37,252 bases of DNA from positions 1-37,252 of the forward strand of contig NZ_FUZE01000030.1 in the NCBI RefSeq assembly GCF_900168205.1. The letters run 5' to 3'. Every line of letters starts with the position of its first letter. Position 1 is the stretch's first letter. This stretch comes from Chryseobacterium balustinum. Its GTDB lineage: Bacteria; Bacteroidota; Bacteroidia; Flavobacteriales; Weeksellaceae. Below are positions 8,373 through 15,472 of the stretch, piece by piece. The translations under genes and the position numbers were made by a program. The notes beneath the pieces were generated by a model that saw only the letters and a list, made by a program, of their open reading frames with translations, did not search any database and was not told the origin of the DNA.

Positions 8373-9179
8373 TTAAATTTTTCCTCCAGCAGTTTTATAA
8401 TACTCTAAAGCTTTAGGCAAATCTTTTTGAATATCTGCAACTCTCGTTCCCGGACTTGGGTGAGTAGATAAAAACTCTGGCTGTCTCGCTCCTGAAGATG
8501 AAGCTTCCATTCTCTGCCAGAATGGTATTGCTTGACGTGGATCGTATCCCGCAATGGCCATTAAATTTAATCCCATTTCATCTGCCTCAGACTCCTGAGT
8601 TCTTCCATATTTAAGCAAAGCAACCTGAGAAACTGCAGGATAAGCTTCCGCTACAACATTAGCAATTTGTTGATTACTGATAGCACCACCTAAAATAGCC
8701 CCACCATATTGAGCAACCATCGCTTGTGAGATTCTTTCGTTACCGTGACCTGCCAAAGCATGAGAAACCTCGTGCCCCATTACCACGGCAAGACCAGTCT
8801 CATCTTTTGTTATAGGAAGAATCCCAGTATAAACCGCAACTTTTCCACCTGGCATACACCAAGCGTTAACCTGTTTATCCTGAAGAAGATTAAACTCCCA
8901 TTGATAGCCTGACAAATCTGCAGCTCTACCAATACTTGCGTAATATCTCTCTGCGGCTGACTTTATATTATTTCCAACTTTTTTTACCATTTGAGCCTGA
9001 GCTCCAGTCACAACTTTTGATTCTTTCAAGGTCTGCTGATATTGTTGTACAGCAGTAGATGTTATTTCAGAATTTAAAGTCCCTATTTGTAAAGATTTCC
9101 TTCCCGTCATCGGGTTTGTTGTACATGCTGCAACTGCAAAAGCGGCTGCTCCAATACCTAATAAATGAGTAATTTTCAT
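8373..9179 (-). CDS. M48-family zinc metalloprotease, lipoprotein
   Basis: Predicted envelope quality-control protease related to LoiP/BepA. The N-terminus (LLGIGAAAFAVAACTT) is a signal peptide with a lipobox, with Cys19 as the lipidation site. The Zn-binding HEVSH is at 136-140 inside AVVMGHEVSHALAGH, and the third ligand is the Glu of QESEADEMGLNLM. The C-terminal STHPSPGTRVADIQ segment is also conserved in the family. It has no C-terminal TPR domain, so it is the short LoiP-like type. At 268 residues it appears complete. It is monocistronic and divergent from the DUF4251 gene. Confidence 0.93.
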   Translation of the reverse strand: MKITHLLGIGAAAFAVAACTTNPMTGRKSLQIGTLNSEITSTAVQQYQQTLKESKVVTGAQAQMVKKVGNNIKSAAERYYASIGRAADLSGYQWEFNLLQDKQVNAWCMPGGKVAVYTGILPITKDETGLAVVMGHEVSHALAGHGNERISQAMVAQYGGAILGGAISNQQIANVVAEAYPAVSQVALLKYGRTQESEADEMGLNLMAIAGYDPRQAIPFWQRMEASSSGARQPEFLSTHPSPGTRVADIQKDLPKALEYYKTAGGKI

Positions 9180-9284
9180 AATTATGCTTATTATAAATGA
9201 ACCTTAACAATTTCTATTCCAAAAAACATCTTGAATTTTGCTTTTGCATACATTTTGATGTATAAATTTACTAAATTTAATCTT

Positions 9285-9830
9285 ATGAAAATTTATATAA
9301 AAATAATTTCAGTTTTTGCATTCATATTTCTTTTTCAGAATTGTGCATCGCAAAAAGTTGATCCACAAATAGTAAACAATCTGGTGAGTTCTGATGAGTT
9401 TACTTTTTATGCTGAAAAAGCAAACCCTATGAGTTATGATGTTATTAATGTTGTCAATTCGATCCCAAATGCAACTCAACTTCGTACATTTCAGATCTCA
9501 GGGCAAGGTTATGGTATCGAAATAAAAAAAGGAGTGATGGAAGTTACGCTTCCCTATTTTGGACGAGCTTTTACCTCAACATACGGTTCTTCAGATAACA
9601 GCTACAGATTTACTTCAAAAGATTACGCAGTAACGAAAACCCAAAGTAAAAAAGGAAATTGGGTATACAAAATCAAACCCAATGATGTGAAAAATGTTTC
9701 TGATATCAATATTGAAATTTATAAAAACGGAAGAGCATCAACATCCATAAGAAGTAACGACAGACAGCCTATTTCTTACGATGGATATATTTCTAAAAAC
9801 GAAGAAACCAAAGAAAAGGAGAAGCTTTAA
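9285..9830 (+). CDS. DUF4251-type lipoprotein, unknown function
   Basis: Starting at ATG 9285 the protein begins MKIYIKIISVFAFIFLFQNC, a signal peptide ending in a lipoprotein-type Cys; the longer frame from 9231 would put 18 extra residues in front of it and is unlikely. The mature part (about 160 residues) has the pattern of the Bacteroidota DUF4251 family: FTFYAEKANPMSYDVINVVN, GYGIEIKKGVMEVTLPYFGRA, a YRFTSKDY segment, and NGRASTSI.SNDRQPISYDGYI near the end. Predicted mostly beta, periplasmic or outer-membrane anchored. No biochemical role is known. A near-match to the -7 box (TAAATTTA) sits 5 nt before the ATG. Confidence 0.8.
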   Translation: MKIYIKIISVFAFIFLFQNCASQKVDPQIVNNLVSSDEFTFYAEKANPMSYDVINVVNSIPNATQLRTFQISGQGYGIEIKKGVMEVTLPYFGRAFTSTYGSSDNSYRFTSKDYAVTKTQSKKGNWVYKIKPNDVKNVSDINIEIYKNGRASTSIRSNDRQPISYDGYISKNEETKEKEKL

Positions 9831-9952
9831 TCGTGGTTCGGGTTTCGTGATACGAGTTTTAAATCTTGAAAAGATACTTATTAAATATTCCAAGAATCTT
9901 GAAACTCGAATTTCGCAACTTAAATCTCGGGTCTTGAATCTCTTAAAAATTT
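9831..9952. repeat. Degenerate short repeats overlapping the 3' end of meaB
   Basis: The interval carries several imperfect copies of a 12-14 nt unit, for example TTTTAAATCTTGAAA, AGAATCTTGAAACTCG, CTTAAATCTCGGG and GTCTTGAATCTC, interleaved with GGTTTCG/CGAGTTT words. It runs through the meaB stop codon. Similar low-complexity intergenic repeats occur in flavobacteria; I cannot name the family. Confidence 0.5.
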
Positions 9953-10915
9953 TTCTACAAATAATTTTGCTTCAGTACTTGGATTAGAAATCTGGTCTGA
10001 AGCATTTTTTTTATGCTGAATATAAGCTTCCTCCACCGAATTATCTTTTTTCATCATACTTAAAATATATTCCTGAACCCAATATTCAAAGCGTTTTTCA
10101 GATTGTTGTGTTCGCACTTCATCAAAGCGATTGGTATTCTTTTTTAATGAAATAAAATCATCAATATTCTGATAAACCTCTTTCAACCCTTCGTTATGCA
10201 ATGCAGACCCCAGCAAAACAGGTACTTTCCAGTCTTTTTCTTTTGCAGGAAGAAAATCTAATGCACGTTTTAGTTCAAGCCTCGTATTTTTAGCTTTTTG
10301 CTGGTTGCTTTCTTCCACTTTATTAATGAAAATAATATCGACCATTTCCATGATTCCGCGCTTAATTCCCTGAAGCTCATCACCACCGCCAATAATTTTC
10401 AGAAACAAAAAGACATCCGTAATATCTGAAACTAAAACTTCAGACTGCCCTACTCCAACGGTTTCAATTAAAATATAATCATAGCCCGCAGCTTCGCAAA
10501 TCATCATCGTTTCAAAAGTAGTATTGGCAACTCCTCCCAAAAATCCGGAACTTGGGGAAGGACGAATGAACGCATTTTCTTCTTTTGCCAATTCTTCCAT
10601 TCTGGTTTTATCGCCCAAAATACTACCTTTATTGATCGCAGAACTTGGATCGATGGCTAAAACCGCAACTTTTTTATTATTTGAAATCGCTAATCTTCCG
10701 AAATTTTCTATAAAAGTAGATTTTCCAGCTCCGGGAACTCCTGTAATCCCTACTCTAATTGAATTTCCCGTTAATGGAAGTATTTTTTTTAAAAGTTCTT
10801 CCGCCTGACTGCGATGTTCAGGTTTTGTGCTTTCAACTAAAGTAATAGCTTTTGCAATCAAACGCTTATTGCCTGATTTAATCCCATCGATAAAGTCTTC
10901 TGTTGAAATTTTCAT
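9920..10915 (-). CDS. meaB: Methylmalonyl-CoA mutase-associated GTPase MeaB
   Basis: G3E GTPase chaperone that gates adenosylcobalamin loading and protects methylmalonyl-CoA mutase. Visible elements are the P-loop GVPGAGKST (59-67), AVLAIDPSS with switch residues, the G3-type ETVGVGQSE, and INKVEESNQ as the base-specificity region. Length (331) is normal. The mutase large subunit is encoded 10 kb away on the same strand rather than next door. The C-terminal tail RDSRPEI is encoded in a repeat-rich stretch and looks like a recent extension. A -7 box lies 5 nt before the ATG, so the transcript may be leaderless. Confidence 0.95.
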   Translation of the reverse strand: MKISTEDFIDGIKSGNKRLIAKAITLVESTKPEHRSQAEELLKKILPLTGNSIRVGITGVPGAGKSTFIENFGRLAISNNKKVAVLAIDPSSAINKGSILGDKTRMEELAKEENAFIRPSPSSGFLGGVANTTFETMMICEAAGYDYILIETVGVGQSEVLVSDITDVFLFLKIIGGGDELQGIKRGIMEMVDIIFINKVEESNQQKAKNTRLELKRALDFLPAKEKDWKVPVLLGSALHNEGLKEVYQNIDDFISLKKNTNRFDEVRTQQSEKRFEYWVQEYILSMMKKDNSVEEAYIQHKKNASDQISNPSTEAKLFVEKFLRDSRPEI

Positions 10916-10920
10916 TCATT

Positions 10921-10928
10921 CAAAAATA
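10921..10928 (-). promoter_or_regulatory. -7 box of meaB, only 5 nt from the ATG
   Basis: On the minus strand the sequence is TATTTTTG-AATGA-ATG. Transcription would begin at or next to the start codon. Confidence 0.5.
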
Positions 10929-11018
10929 TAAAAATAACCTGCAAAATCCGAGAAAAAGCACATTAATTTTAATGCTTCTAAATTATATATCTAAACACCA
11001 ATCACCTGCAAAATTCGC

Positions 11019-11026
11019 TATTTTTG
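11019..11026 (+). promoter_or_regulatory. -7 box of the tandem cytochrome c genes
   Basis: TATTTTTG matches TAnnTTTG exactly and lies 21 nt before the first cytochrome ATG. No TTG was found at -33 spacing. Confidence 0.45.
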
Positions 11027-11047
11027 TTTTAAACAATTAAAAAAAAT

Positions 11048-11338
11048 ATGAAAAGTCTATTTGCAGCAGCAACATTTGCCCTTATTTTATTAGCATCTTG
11101 TACTCCGAAAGCAACACCCGTAGCTGAAGCTCCAAAATCAGCGACAAGTACCGCAGAACAAATAGCACAGGGAAAAACAATCTTCGAAACTGCATGCAAA
11201 AGATGTCATGATTTGCCAGAACCCACCAAATTTACTTCTGTACAATGGGTAGGAATTATGAATTCTATGGCACCCAAAGCGAAACTAACCGACGAACAAC
11301 ATCAATGGGTTTACGATTATGTGGTGTCTGTGAAATAA
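11048..11338 (+). CDS. Small monohaem cytochrome c lipoprotein, first of a tandem pair
   Basis: A 96-residue protein. MKSLFAAATFALILLASC is a signal peptide with lipobox, so the mature protein should be membrane-anchored by its Cys. After a short Ala/Pro/Ser linker comes a minimal class I cytochrome c fold: AQGKTIFETACKRCH (CxxCH haem site), then NSMAPKAKL, whose Met is a good candidate for the axial ligand, and a final helix DEQHQWVYDYVVSVK. Likely a periplasmic electron carrier; the partner is unknown. The second copy follows 27 nt after the stop. Both share the promoter upstream. Confidence 0.85.
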   Translation: MKSLFAAATFALILLASCTPKATPVAEAPKSATSTAEQIAQGKTIFETACKRCHDLPEPTKFTSVQWVGIMNSMAPKAKLTDEQHQWVYDYVVSVK

Positions 11339-11365
11339 AAGATTCAACCAACAAAATATATCATC

Positions 11366-11653
11366 ATGAAAAAATTAGTTTTAAGTATGATTTTAGGATC
11401 TGCTTTTATGGTTTCATGCGGACCAAAAAGCACAGCCGTAAGCGGCCCTAAATTTACCTCAGCTGAACACTTAGCACAAGGGAAAACGGTTTTTGAAAAT
11501 TCATGCAACAGATGCCACAAACTACCAGATCCCGCAAAACACGACGATCAGGGATGGATTAAAACCTTAAGCAGAATGGCTCCAAAAGCAAAATTAAATG
11601 ATGAACAACATCAAATGGTTTATGATTATTTGATTTCTGTAAATAAAAAATAG
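11366..11653 (+). CDS. Small monohaem cytochrome c lipoprotein, second of a tandem pair
   Basis: A 95-residue paralogue of the preceding gene with the same plan: signal peptide and lipobox (MILGSAFMVSCGPK), short linker, CNRCH haem site, RMAPKAKL with the probable axial Met, and the helix DEQHQMVYDYLISVNKK. The haem-binding and C-terminal parts are almost the same as in the first copy while the linker differs, pointing to duplication followed by divergence. Probably cotranscribed with the first copy and ended by the hairpin just downstream. Confidence 0.85.
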   Translation: MKKLVLSMILGSAFMVSCGPKSTAVSGPKFTSAEHLAQGKTVFENSCNRCHKLPDPAKHDDQGWIKTLSRMAPKAKLNDEQHQMVYDYLISVNKK

Positions 11654-11676
11654 GCTTTCTTTTGAAAGTCTATTTT
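11647..11676 (+). terminator. Terminator of the cytochrome pair
   Basis: AAAATAGGCTTTC at 11647-11659, loop TTTT, then GAAAGTCTATTTT, with a single G:T wobble, followed by a T-rich run. The stop codon of the second cytochrome lies in the left arm. Confidence 0.75.
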
Positions 11677-11751
11677 ATTTTCTTTTATTTTAAGGTTCAG
11701 AATTAATTGACAAGCAAAGCGAATTGACAATTCACAATTCACCAGTTAAAA

Positions 11752-12744
11752 TCACTTTAAATGAATTCCCAACCCAGGTTTTCCGGATAGAATAATTTTC
11801 CCATTTTCTACAAAATTCCCTGTGGCATAGTCATTAGAAATAAGATTGGCTCCGTCTAAATCTACAAAATCTACAAGTCCGGTTAACAGACATCCTGCGG
11901 AAACTCCGACAGTTGATTCTGTCATGCAACCAATCATTATTTTATAGTTTAATGCTTGAGCTTTTTTTATCATTTCTAAAGCAGGCGTCAATCCTCCACA
12001 TTTCATTAATTTGATGTTGATGCTTTTATAATATGGAATGAGTTCCTCAAGCGAATCAATATTCTGACAATCTTCATCCGCCATCCAATTGGCAAAACTC
12101 TCTTTTTTTAATATTTTATAATTGTTAATCGGACGAGGTTGTTCCAAATATGAAAATTGTTGAACCTCAACATTTTCCTGAAACCAAACACAATCTTCAT
12201 CGGTAAAACTTGCGTTAGAATCTAAAGCAATATCTTTATTTAATTGTAACAGATTCTCAACATGCATTTTGTCTAATCCTTTACATTTTACTTTAAATCG
12301 AGTCCATTCACTTTTCTGAATTTTATTGATTTGATTCTCAATATCTCCAATGGAAATCGTGATTGAACTTTCAACTAATTGATCCGTTGGAAGTTGATTT
12401 AATTCTAAAAAACTTTTATTTTCAAGCTTTCCAAAAAGATCCCAATATGCACAATCTAAAGCAGAAAGTAAAAACGAATGAAGGTTGAAACTCAATAAAA
12501 ACTTAAAAAAATCTTTGGGATGAATGATTTTCTGAGCTTCAATTTGATGCTGAACTTTTTTTAATTTTAAAACAAAATCCTGAAGATTAATCTGATAATA
12601 ATCAATCAATACACATTCGCCATAACCTTTACAACTTTGGTGAGATAGCTCTATTAACAATGCATCACGATGATTGTAGTTTCCGTAAGCAATGGAAAAT
12701 GTTTCTTTTAGATGAAGTTTTTTGAGTTCAAATTTTAATTCCAT
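11752..12744 (-). CDS. Enolase-superfamily dipeptide epimerase (L-Ala-D/L-Glu epimerase-like)
   Basis: Predicted cytosolic Mg-dependent epimerase of dipeptides, most likely in recycling of murein peptides. The barrel shows the muconate-lactonizing subgroup acid/base pair: FKVKCKG (KxK) and later IKLMKCGG. Metal ligands are the D of DSNASF, the E of EQPRP and the D of MADEDC. The IGCMTEST strand and the DLDGANL 'DxD' motif after the last strand are typical of dipeptide epimerases and argue against o-succinylbenzoate synthase. Length is 330. It is the last gene of the minus-strand run, 25 nt after the TPR gene, so it may be cotranscribed with the rtcB-prfH cluster. Exact dipeptide specificity is unknown. 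Confidence 0.82.
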   Translation of the reverse strand: MELKFELKKLHLKETFSIAYGNYNHRDALLIELSHQSCKGYGECVLIDYYQINLQDFVLKLKKVQHQIEAQKIIHPKDFFKFLLSFNLHSFLLSALDCAYWDLFGKLENKSFLELNQLPTDQLVESSITISIGDIENQINKIQKSEWTRFKVKCKGLDKMHVENLLQLNKDIALDSNASFTDEDCVWFQENVEVQQFSYLEQPRPINNYKILKKESFANWMADEDCQNIDSLEELIPYYKSINIKLMKCGGLTPALEMIKKAQALNYKIMIGCMTESTVGVSAGCLLTGLVDFVDLDGANLISNDYATGNFVENGKIILSGKPGLGIHLK

Positions 12745-12769
12745 ATTTAAATTTACAAAAAAAGGAGAC

Positions 12770-13282
12770 TCATTTCGTCTCCTTCTTGTTTTTAGATTTT
12801 TTCTTTGGCATTTTAGATTTTATAAATTTCTTGCGTTCTCGTACCAAATCTAAATCACACGATGTAAAACAGTATTTTTCAGCTTCGTTTAAAAACTTCA
12901 AGGCATTTACCAAGCTTCCTCTCTTTTCAGAAAGCAAAGATCGATGAAGCCAAATTTTGAACTTATCAATTCCTTTTATTTTTAAGGAATATTGAATCAA
13001 ATTCTCAGCTTTTTGAAAATCTTCATTATCCAAAAGGCATTTGATGTAATATTGCGAAACATTAAGATTCGTCACATCACACAGCATTGCTTCTTCAAAA
13101 TAGAGCTTTGCTTTTTCATAATCGGTCAACATTTCGCTGTAGATTCTTCCCATTAAACAAAGCGAATCTGCGTCTTCAGGATCGTAAGACAGCGCATAAT
13201 TCAACGCTTCCAGACAATCCGGCAAGCTGTAAGGATAATTATCTAAAGCCTCAAAATAATATTTACTTTTAGTTAAGGTCAT
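12770..13282 (-). CDS. TPR-like protein overlapping prfH
   Basis: A 170-residue cytosolic protein made mainly of paired helices with TPR spacing: ALNYALSYDPEDADSLCLMGRIY, AKLYFEEAMLCDVTNLNVSQYYIKCL, AENLIQYSLKI and ALKFLNEAEKY. It ends in a very basic tail, KSKMPKKKSKNKKETK. Its ATG lies 14 nt inside prfH, so its translation is probably coupled to prfH. TPR domains bind other proteins and the Lys-rich tail could contact RNA, so an accessory role beside PrfH/RtcB is possible but inferred from position only. Confidence 0.78.
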   Translation of the reverse strand: MTLTKSKYYFEALDNYPYSLPDCLEALNYALSYDPEDADSLCLMGRIYSEMLTDYEKAKLYFEEAMLCDVTNLNVSQYYIKCLLDNEDFQKAENLIQYSLKIKGIDKFKIWLHRSLLSEKRGSLVNALKFLNEAEKYCFTSCDLDLVRERKKFIKSKMPKKKSKNKKETK

Positions 13283-13967
13283 TTTTGTAGTTTTTTAATT
13301 CGTTTTTCAGTTGATTTCTTTCTTTTTTGAAAGATTTTTCCTGATAATTCTTTTTAAAATCGGTTCCCGAAAATGTTCGGATTGGGTTTCCTCTTTGCAC
13401 CTGCAAATGATTATTCCAAGTTTCCTGCATTCTTTTTTGAAGCTGAATAATATTCTGTTCCAAAACTTTTTCTTTCAGTCTCTCAATCGAAAGTTTTTTA
13501 TTCTCCAATTGTGAGCGAGTATCCTGTACAAAAACACTTTGCCCGGTGGGAATATGAGTTGCACGAACAGCCGTGTTGACTTTATTCACGTTTTGTCCGC
13601 CACTTCCCTGACTTCTCGTTGTCTGAAACTGAATATCTTTTTCATTAAAATTAATTTTCTCCAAACCTTCCAATTCAAAGATTCCAATAAACCAATTGCT
13701 TCTTTTATGCAGTTTTCTGAAGATGCTCTTCCCAATCCAGCAAATACTTCCCAGCCAAGTTTTTAAAAATTCATTTACATTTTTTGATCTTAAAAGTAAC
13801 GTTACTGATTTCAATGTCAGGTTTTCATCGCCATTTTCACGGTGGATGATTTCGTAATCTATTTTATTATGTTTTGCTTCCTCAAGGAAAACCTTCAGAA
13901 CTTTAGCAACTACCCATTGGCATTCTAAAGGCCCTCTTCCTGAGGTTATTTGTATTAATTTGTCCAT
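13269..13967 (-). CDS. prfH: Peptide chain release factor homologue PrfH (ribosome rescue)
   Basis: PrfH is a class I release-factor relative that lacks the stop-codon-recognition domain and releases peptides from ribosomes with a cleaved 16S decoding centre. The catalytic GGQ sits in QTTRSQGSGGQNVNKVN (about 137-153), followed by the family's TGQSVFVQDTRSQLENK. The N-terminus ITSGRGPLECQWVVAKV and KSIFRKLHKRSNWFIG match PrfH rather than RF1, RF2 or ArfB. The ATG at 13967 is chosen: the longer frame to 14027 begins at a TTG in a repeat and adds non-conserved residues. Length is 232. It follows rtcB, the usual partner, after 86 nt, and overlaps the TPR gene by 14 nt. Confidence 0.92.
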   Translation of the reverse strand: MDKLIQITSGRGPLECQWVVAKVLKVFLEEAKHNKIDYEIIHRENGDENLTLKSVTLLLRSKNVNEFLKTWLGSICWIGKSIFRKLHKRSNWFIGIFELEGLEKINFNEKDIQFQTTRSQGSGGQNVNKVNTAVRATHIPTGQSVFVQDTRSQLENKKLSIERLKEKVLEQNIIQLQKRMQETWNNHLQVQRGNPIRTFSGTDFKKNYQEKSFKKERNQLKNELKNYKNDLN

Positions 13968-13987
13968 TGTTTTTTTGTTTGTTGTCG

Positions 13988-14035
13988 GTTGATGGTTGTC
14001 AGTTGATGGCGTTAAAAATTCTAACAACCATCAAC
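13988..14035 (-). other. Intercistronic inverted repeat between rtcB and prfH
   Basis: GTTGATGGTTGT at 13988-13999 is perfectly complementary to ACAACCATCAAC at 14024-14035, a 12-bp stem with a 24-nt loop. Extra partial copies of the same word (AGTTGATGG at 14001 and CTAACAACCAT at 14042) allow alternative pairings. There is no T-run after it, so it is more likely a processing, stability or translation element, or a dispersed repeat, than a terminator. Confidence 0.55.
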
Positions 14036-14053
14036 TAAAAACTAACAACCATT

Positions 14054-15445
14054 TTACTTATCCATTCTCACAATTCTTGGCTGGAAAGTTCCGAGAATAT
14101 CTACCAATTCACTTTGTGCGTTCATCACTTCATTGATGTCTTTATATGCCATGGGTGCTTCTTCGGTATTTCCGCCCATCAAAGTGACATTTTTGAGTTT
14201 TAATTCTTTTTTGATGTCATTTTGAGTGAAAAGATTTCTACACTCTCCTCTCGAATGAGCTCTTCCTGCGCCGTGTGAAGCTGAATTCAATGAATCTGGA
14301 TTTCCTTTTCCTCGAACGATAAAGCCTTTTGCCGTCATCGAACCGGGAATCATTCCCAATTCATTTTCATTGGCGGGAGTGGCACCTTTTCTGTGAACGA
14401 TCACTTCTTTCCCATTATGGATTTCTTTCCAAGCAAAGTTGTGATGGTTTTCAATTCTAGCTTTTACTCTTCCTCCGACGGCTTTCACCAATCTTCGGTG
14501 AATATCGTCGTGACAAGCCGAAGCATAATCTCCTGCAAGATTCATCGCCGTCCAATATTCTAAACCGAGGTGCGTATTCAAATCCAGCCAAGCGAAGTTT
14601 TGCGCTTCTTTTGGTAACGGACATTGCTCTGTCGCAACTCTCGAATAATACTGAGCGATTTCTGCTCCTAAGCCACGCGAACCGCTGTGAGAAAGGATTC
14701 CGAGGTATTTTCCTTTTGGAAGGTTGATTTGTTCGTCTTCTTCCGTAATTTCGACTTCCCCGAATTCCACAAAGTGATTTCCGCCGCCAGAACTTCCCAT
14801 TTGTTTGATGGCTTTTCCTTTTAATCGTCTCAAAATCGGAATCATATCGAACGTATCTCTGTCGAAGATTTCATGATCGACGTGAGATTTATGTGTTTCA
14901 TACATCCCGAATTTGGTATGCTGGGCAAGAGCTTTTTCATATTTATCTCTCGCTCCATCAAGATATGAAATCGGTGTATCCAAAATACTGAGCGACATTC
15001 TACAGCCAATATCCATCCCGACTCCGTAAGGAATCACGGCGTTTTCAACCGCCAAAACTCCACCGATTGGAAGCCCGTAACCGCTGTGTGCATCGGGCAT
15101 CAAAGCTCCTTGCGTTGCAATTGGAAGTTTCAATGCGGTGTATAATTGATTCTTTGCTTCATCCGAAATATTGTTTCCGAAAATTTGAAAAGAAGTTCGG
15201 TTCGTGTTCAACATTCTTTTTTCTGTTTTTTTGGATGAAAGCAAGGCTTCTGCAATTTGTCCGAAGGTTAAATCTTTTTCAAAATTCTCCGGATTGACCA
15301 GAATCTCCTTTAAAAGAGATTTCACATGATGAATATTTTTCGTTGCAAAATTTCTTTTCATGACCTCCAAAGCGATGTTTACACTCTGATTGTTTGGATA
15401 ACCTATTTTTAATATATCTTTTCCTTTAAGTTTTAAATTTCCCAT
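14054..15445 (-). CDS. rtcB: RtcB-family RNA ligase (RtcB2 type, paired with PrfH)
   Basis: GTP- and Mn-dependent ligase joining 2',3'-cyclic-phosphate (or 3'-phosphate) and 5'-OH RNA ends. From ATG 15445 (463 residues) the metal and active-site residues are all present: GVGMDIGC with Cys148, GGGNHFVEF with Asn223/His224, LSHSGSRG with His253, ENHHNFAW with His334/335, VHRKGATPA, PGSM, and SASHGAGR with the guanylated His391. GGNTEEAPMAYKDI closes the domain. An upstream ATG at 15463 adds six residues. The gene starts 9-27 nt after the unknown basic-protein gene and is followed by prfH, the pairing used in repair of cleaved 16S rRNA rather than tRNA splicing. Confidence 0.95.
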   Translation of the reverse strand: MGNLKLKGKDILKIGYPNNQSVNIALEVMKRNFATKNIHHVKSLLKEILVNPENFEKDLTFGQIAEALLSSKKTEKRMLNTNRTSFQIFGNNISDEAKNQLYTALKLPIATQGALMPDAHSGYGLPIGGVLAVENAVIPYGVGMDIGCRMSLSILDTPISYLDGARDKYEKALAQHTKFGMYETHKSHVDHEIFDRDTFDMIPILRRLKGKAIKQMGSSGGGNHFVEFGEVEITEEDEQINLPKGKYLGILSHSGSRGLGAEIAQYYSRVATEQCPLPKEAQNFAWLDLNTHLGLEYWTAMNLAGDYASACHDDIHRRLVKAVGGRVKARIENHHNFAWKEIHNGKEVIVHRKGATPANENELGMIPGSMTAKGFIVRGKGNPDSLNSASHGAGRAHSRGECRNLFTQNDIKKELKLKNVTLMGGNTEEAPMAYKDINEVMNAQSELVDILGTFQPRIVRMDK

Positions 15446-15472
15446 TGTTTTTGTTTTAAACATTTGTTGGAC

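Noticed and set aside
9231..9284. Longer start for the DUF4251 lipoprotein
   Set aside because: It would place 18 residues before a normal signal peptide and lipobox; ATG 9285 gives a standard lipoprotein.
9781..9987. 68-codon plus-strand frame overlapping the ends of the DUF4251 and meaB genes
   Set aside because: Out of frame with both real genes and made largely of the local repeats.
11245..11451. 68-codon frame spanning the two cytochrome genes
   Set aside because: A shadow frame; both cytochrome genes have clear signal peptides and haem motifs in their own frames.
11752..12744. Calling the enolase-superfamily gene menC (o-succinylbenzoate synthase) because menD is in the same window
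   Set aside because: The GCMTEST strand and the DLDG 'DxD' motif after the last barrel strand are dipeptide-epimerase features, and menD is 14 kb away in another operon.
13968..14027. Longer PrfH start with 20 extra residues
   Set aside because: The codon is TTG, the extra residues come from the GTTGATGG repeat, and the conserved family N-terminus begins at ATG 13967.
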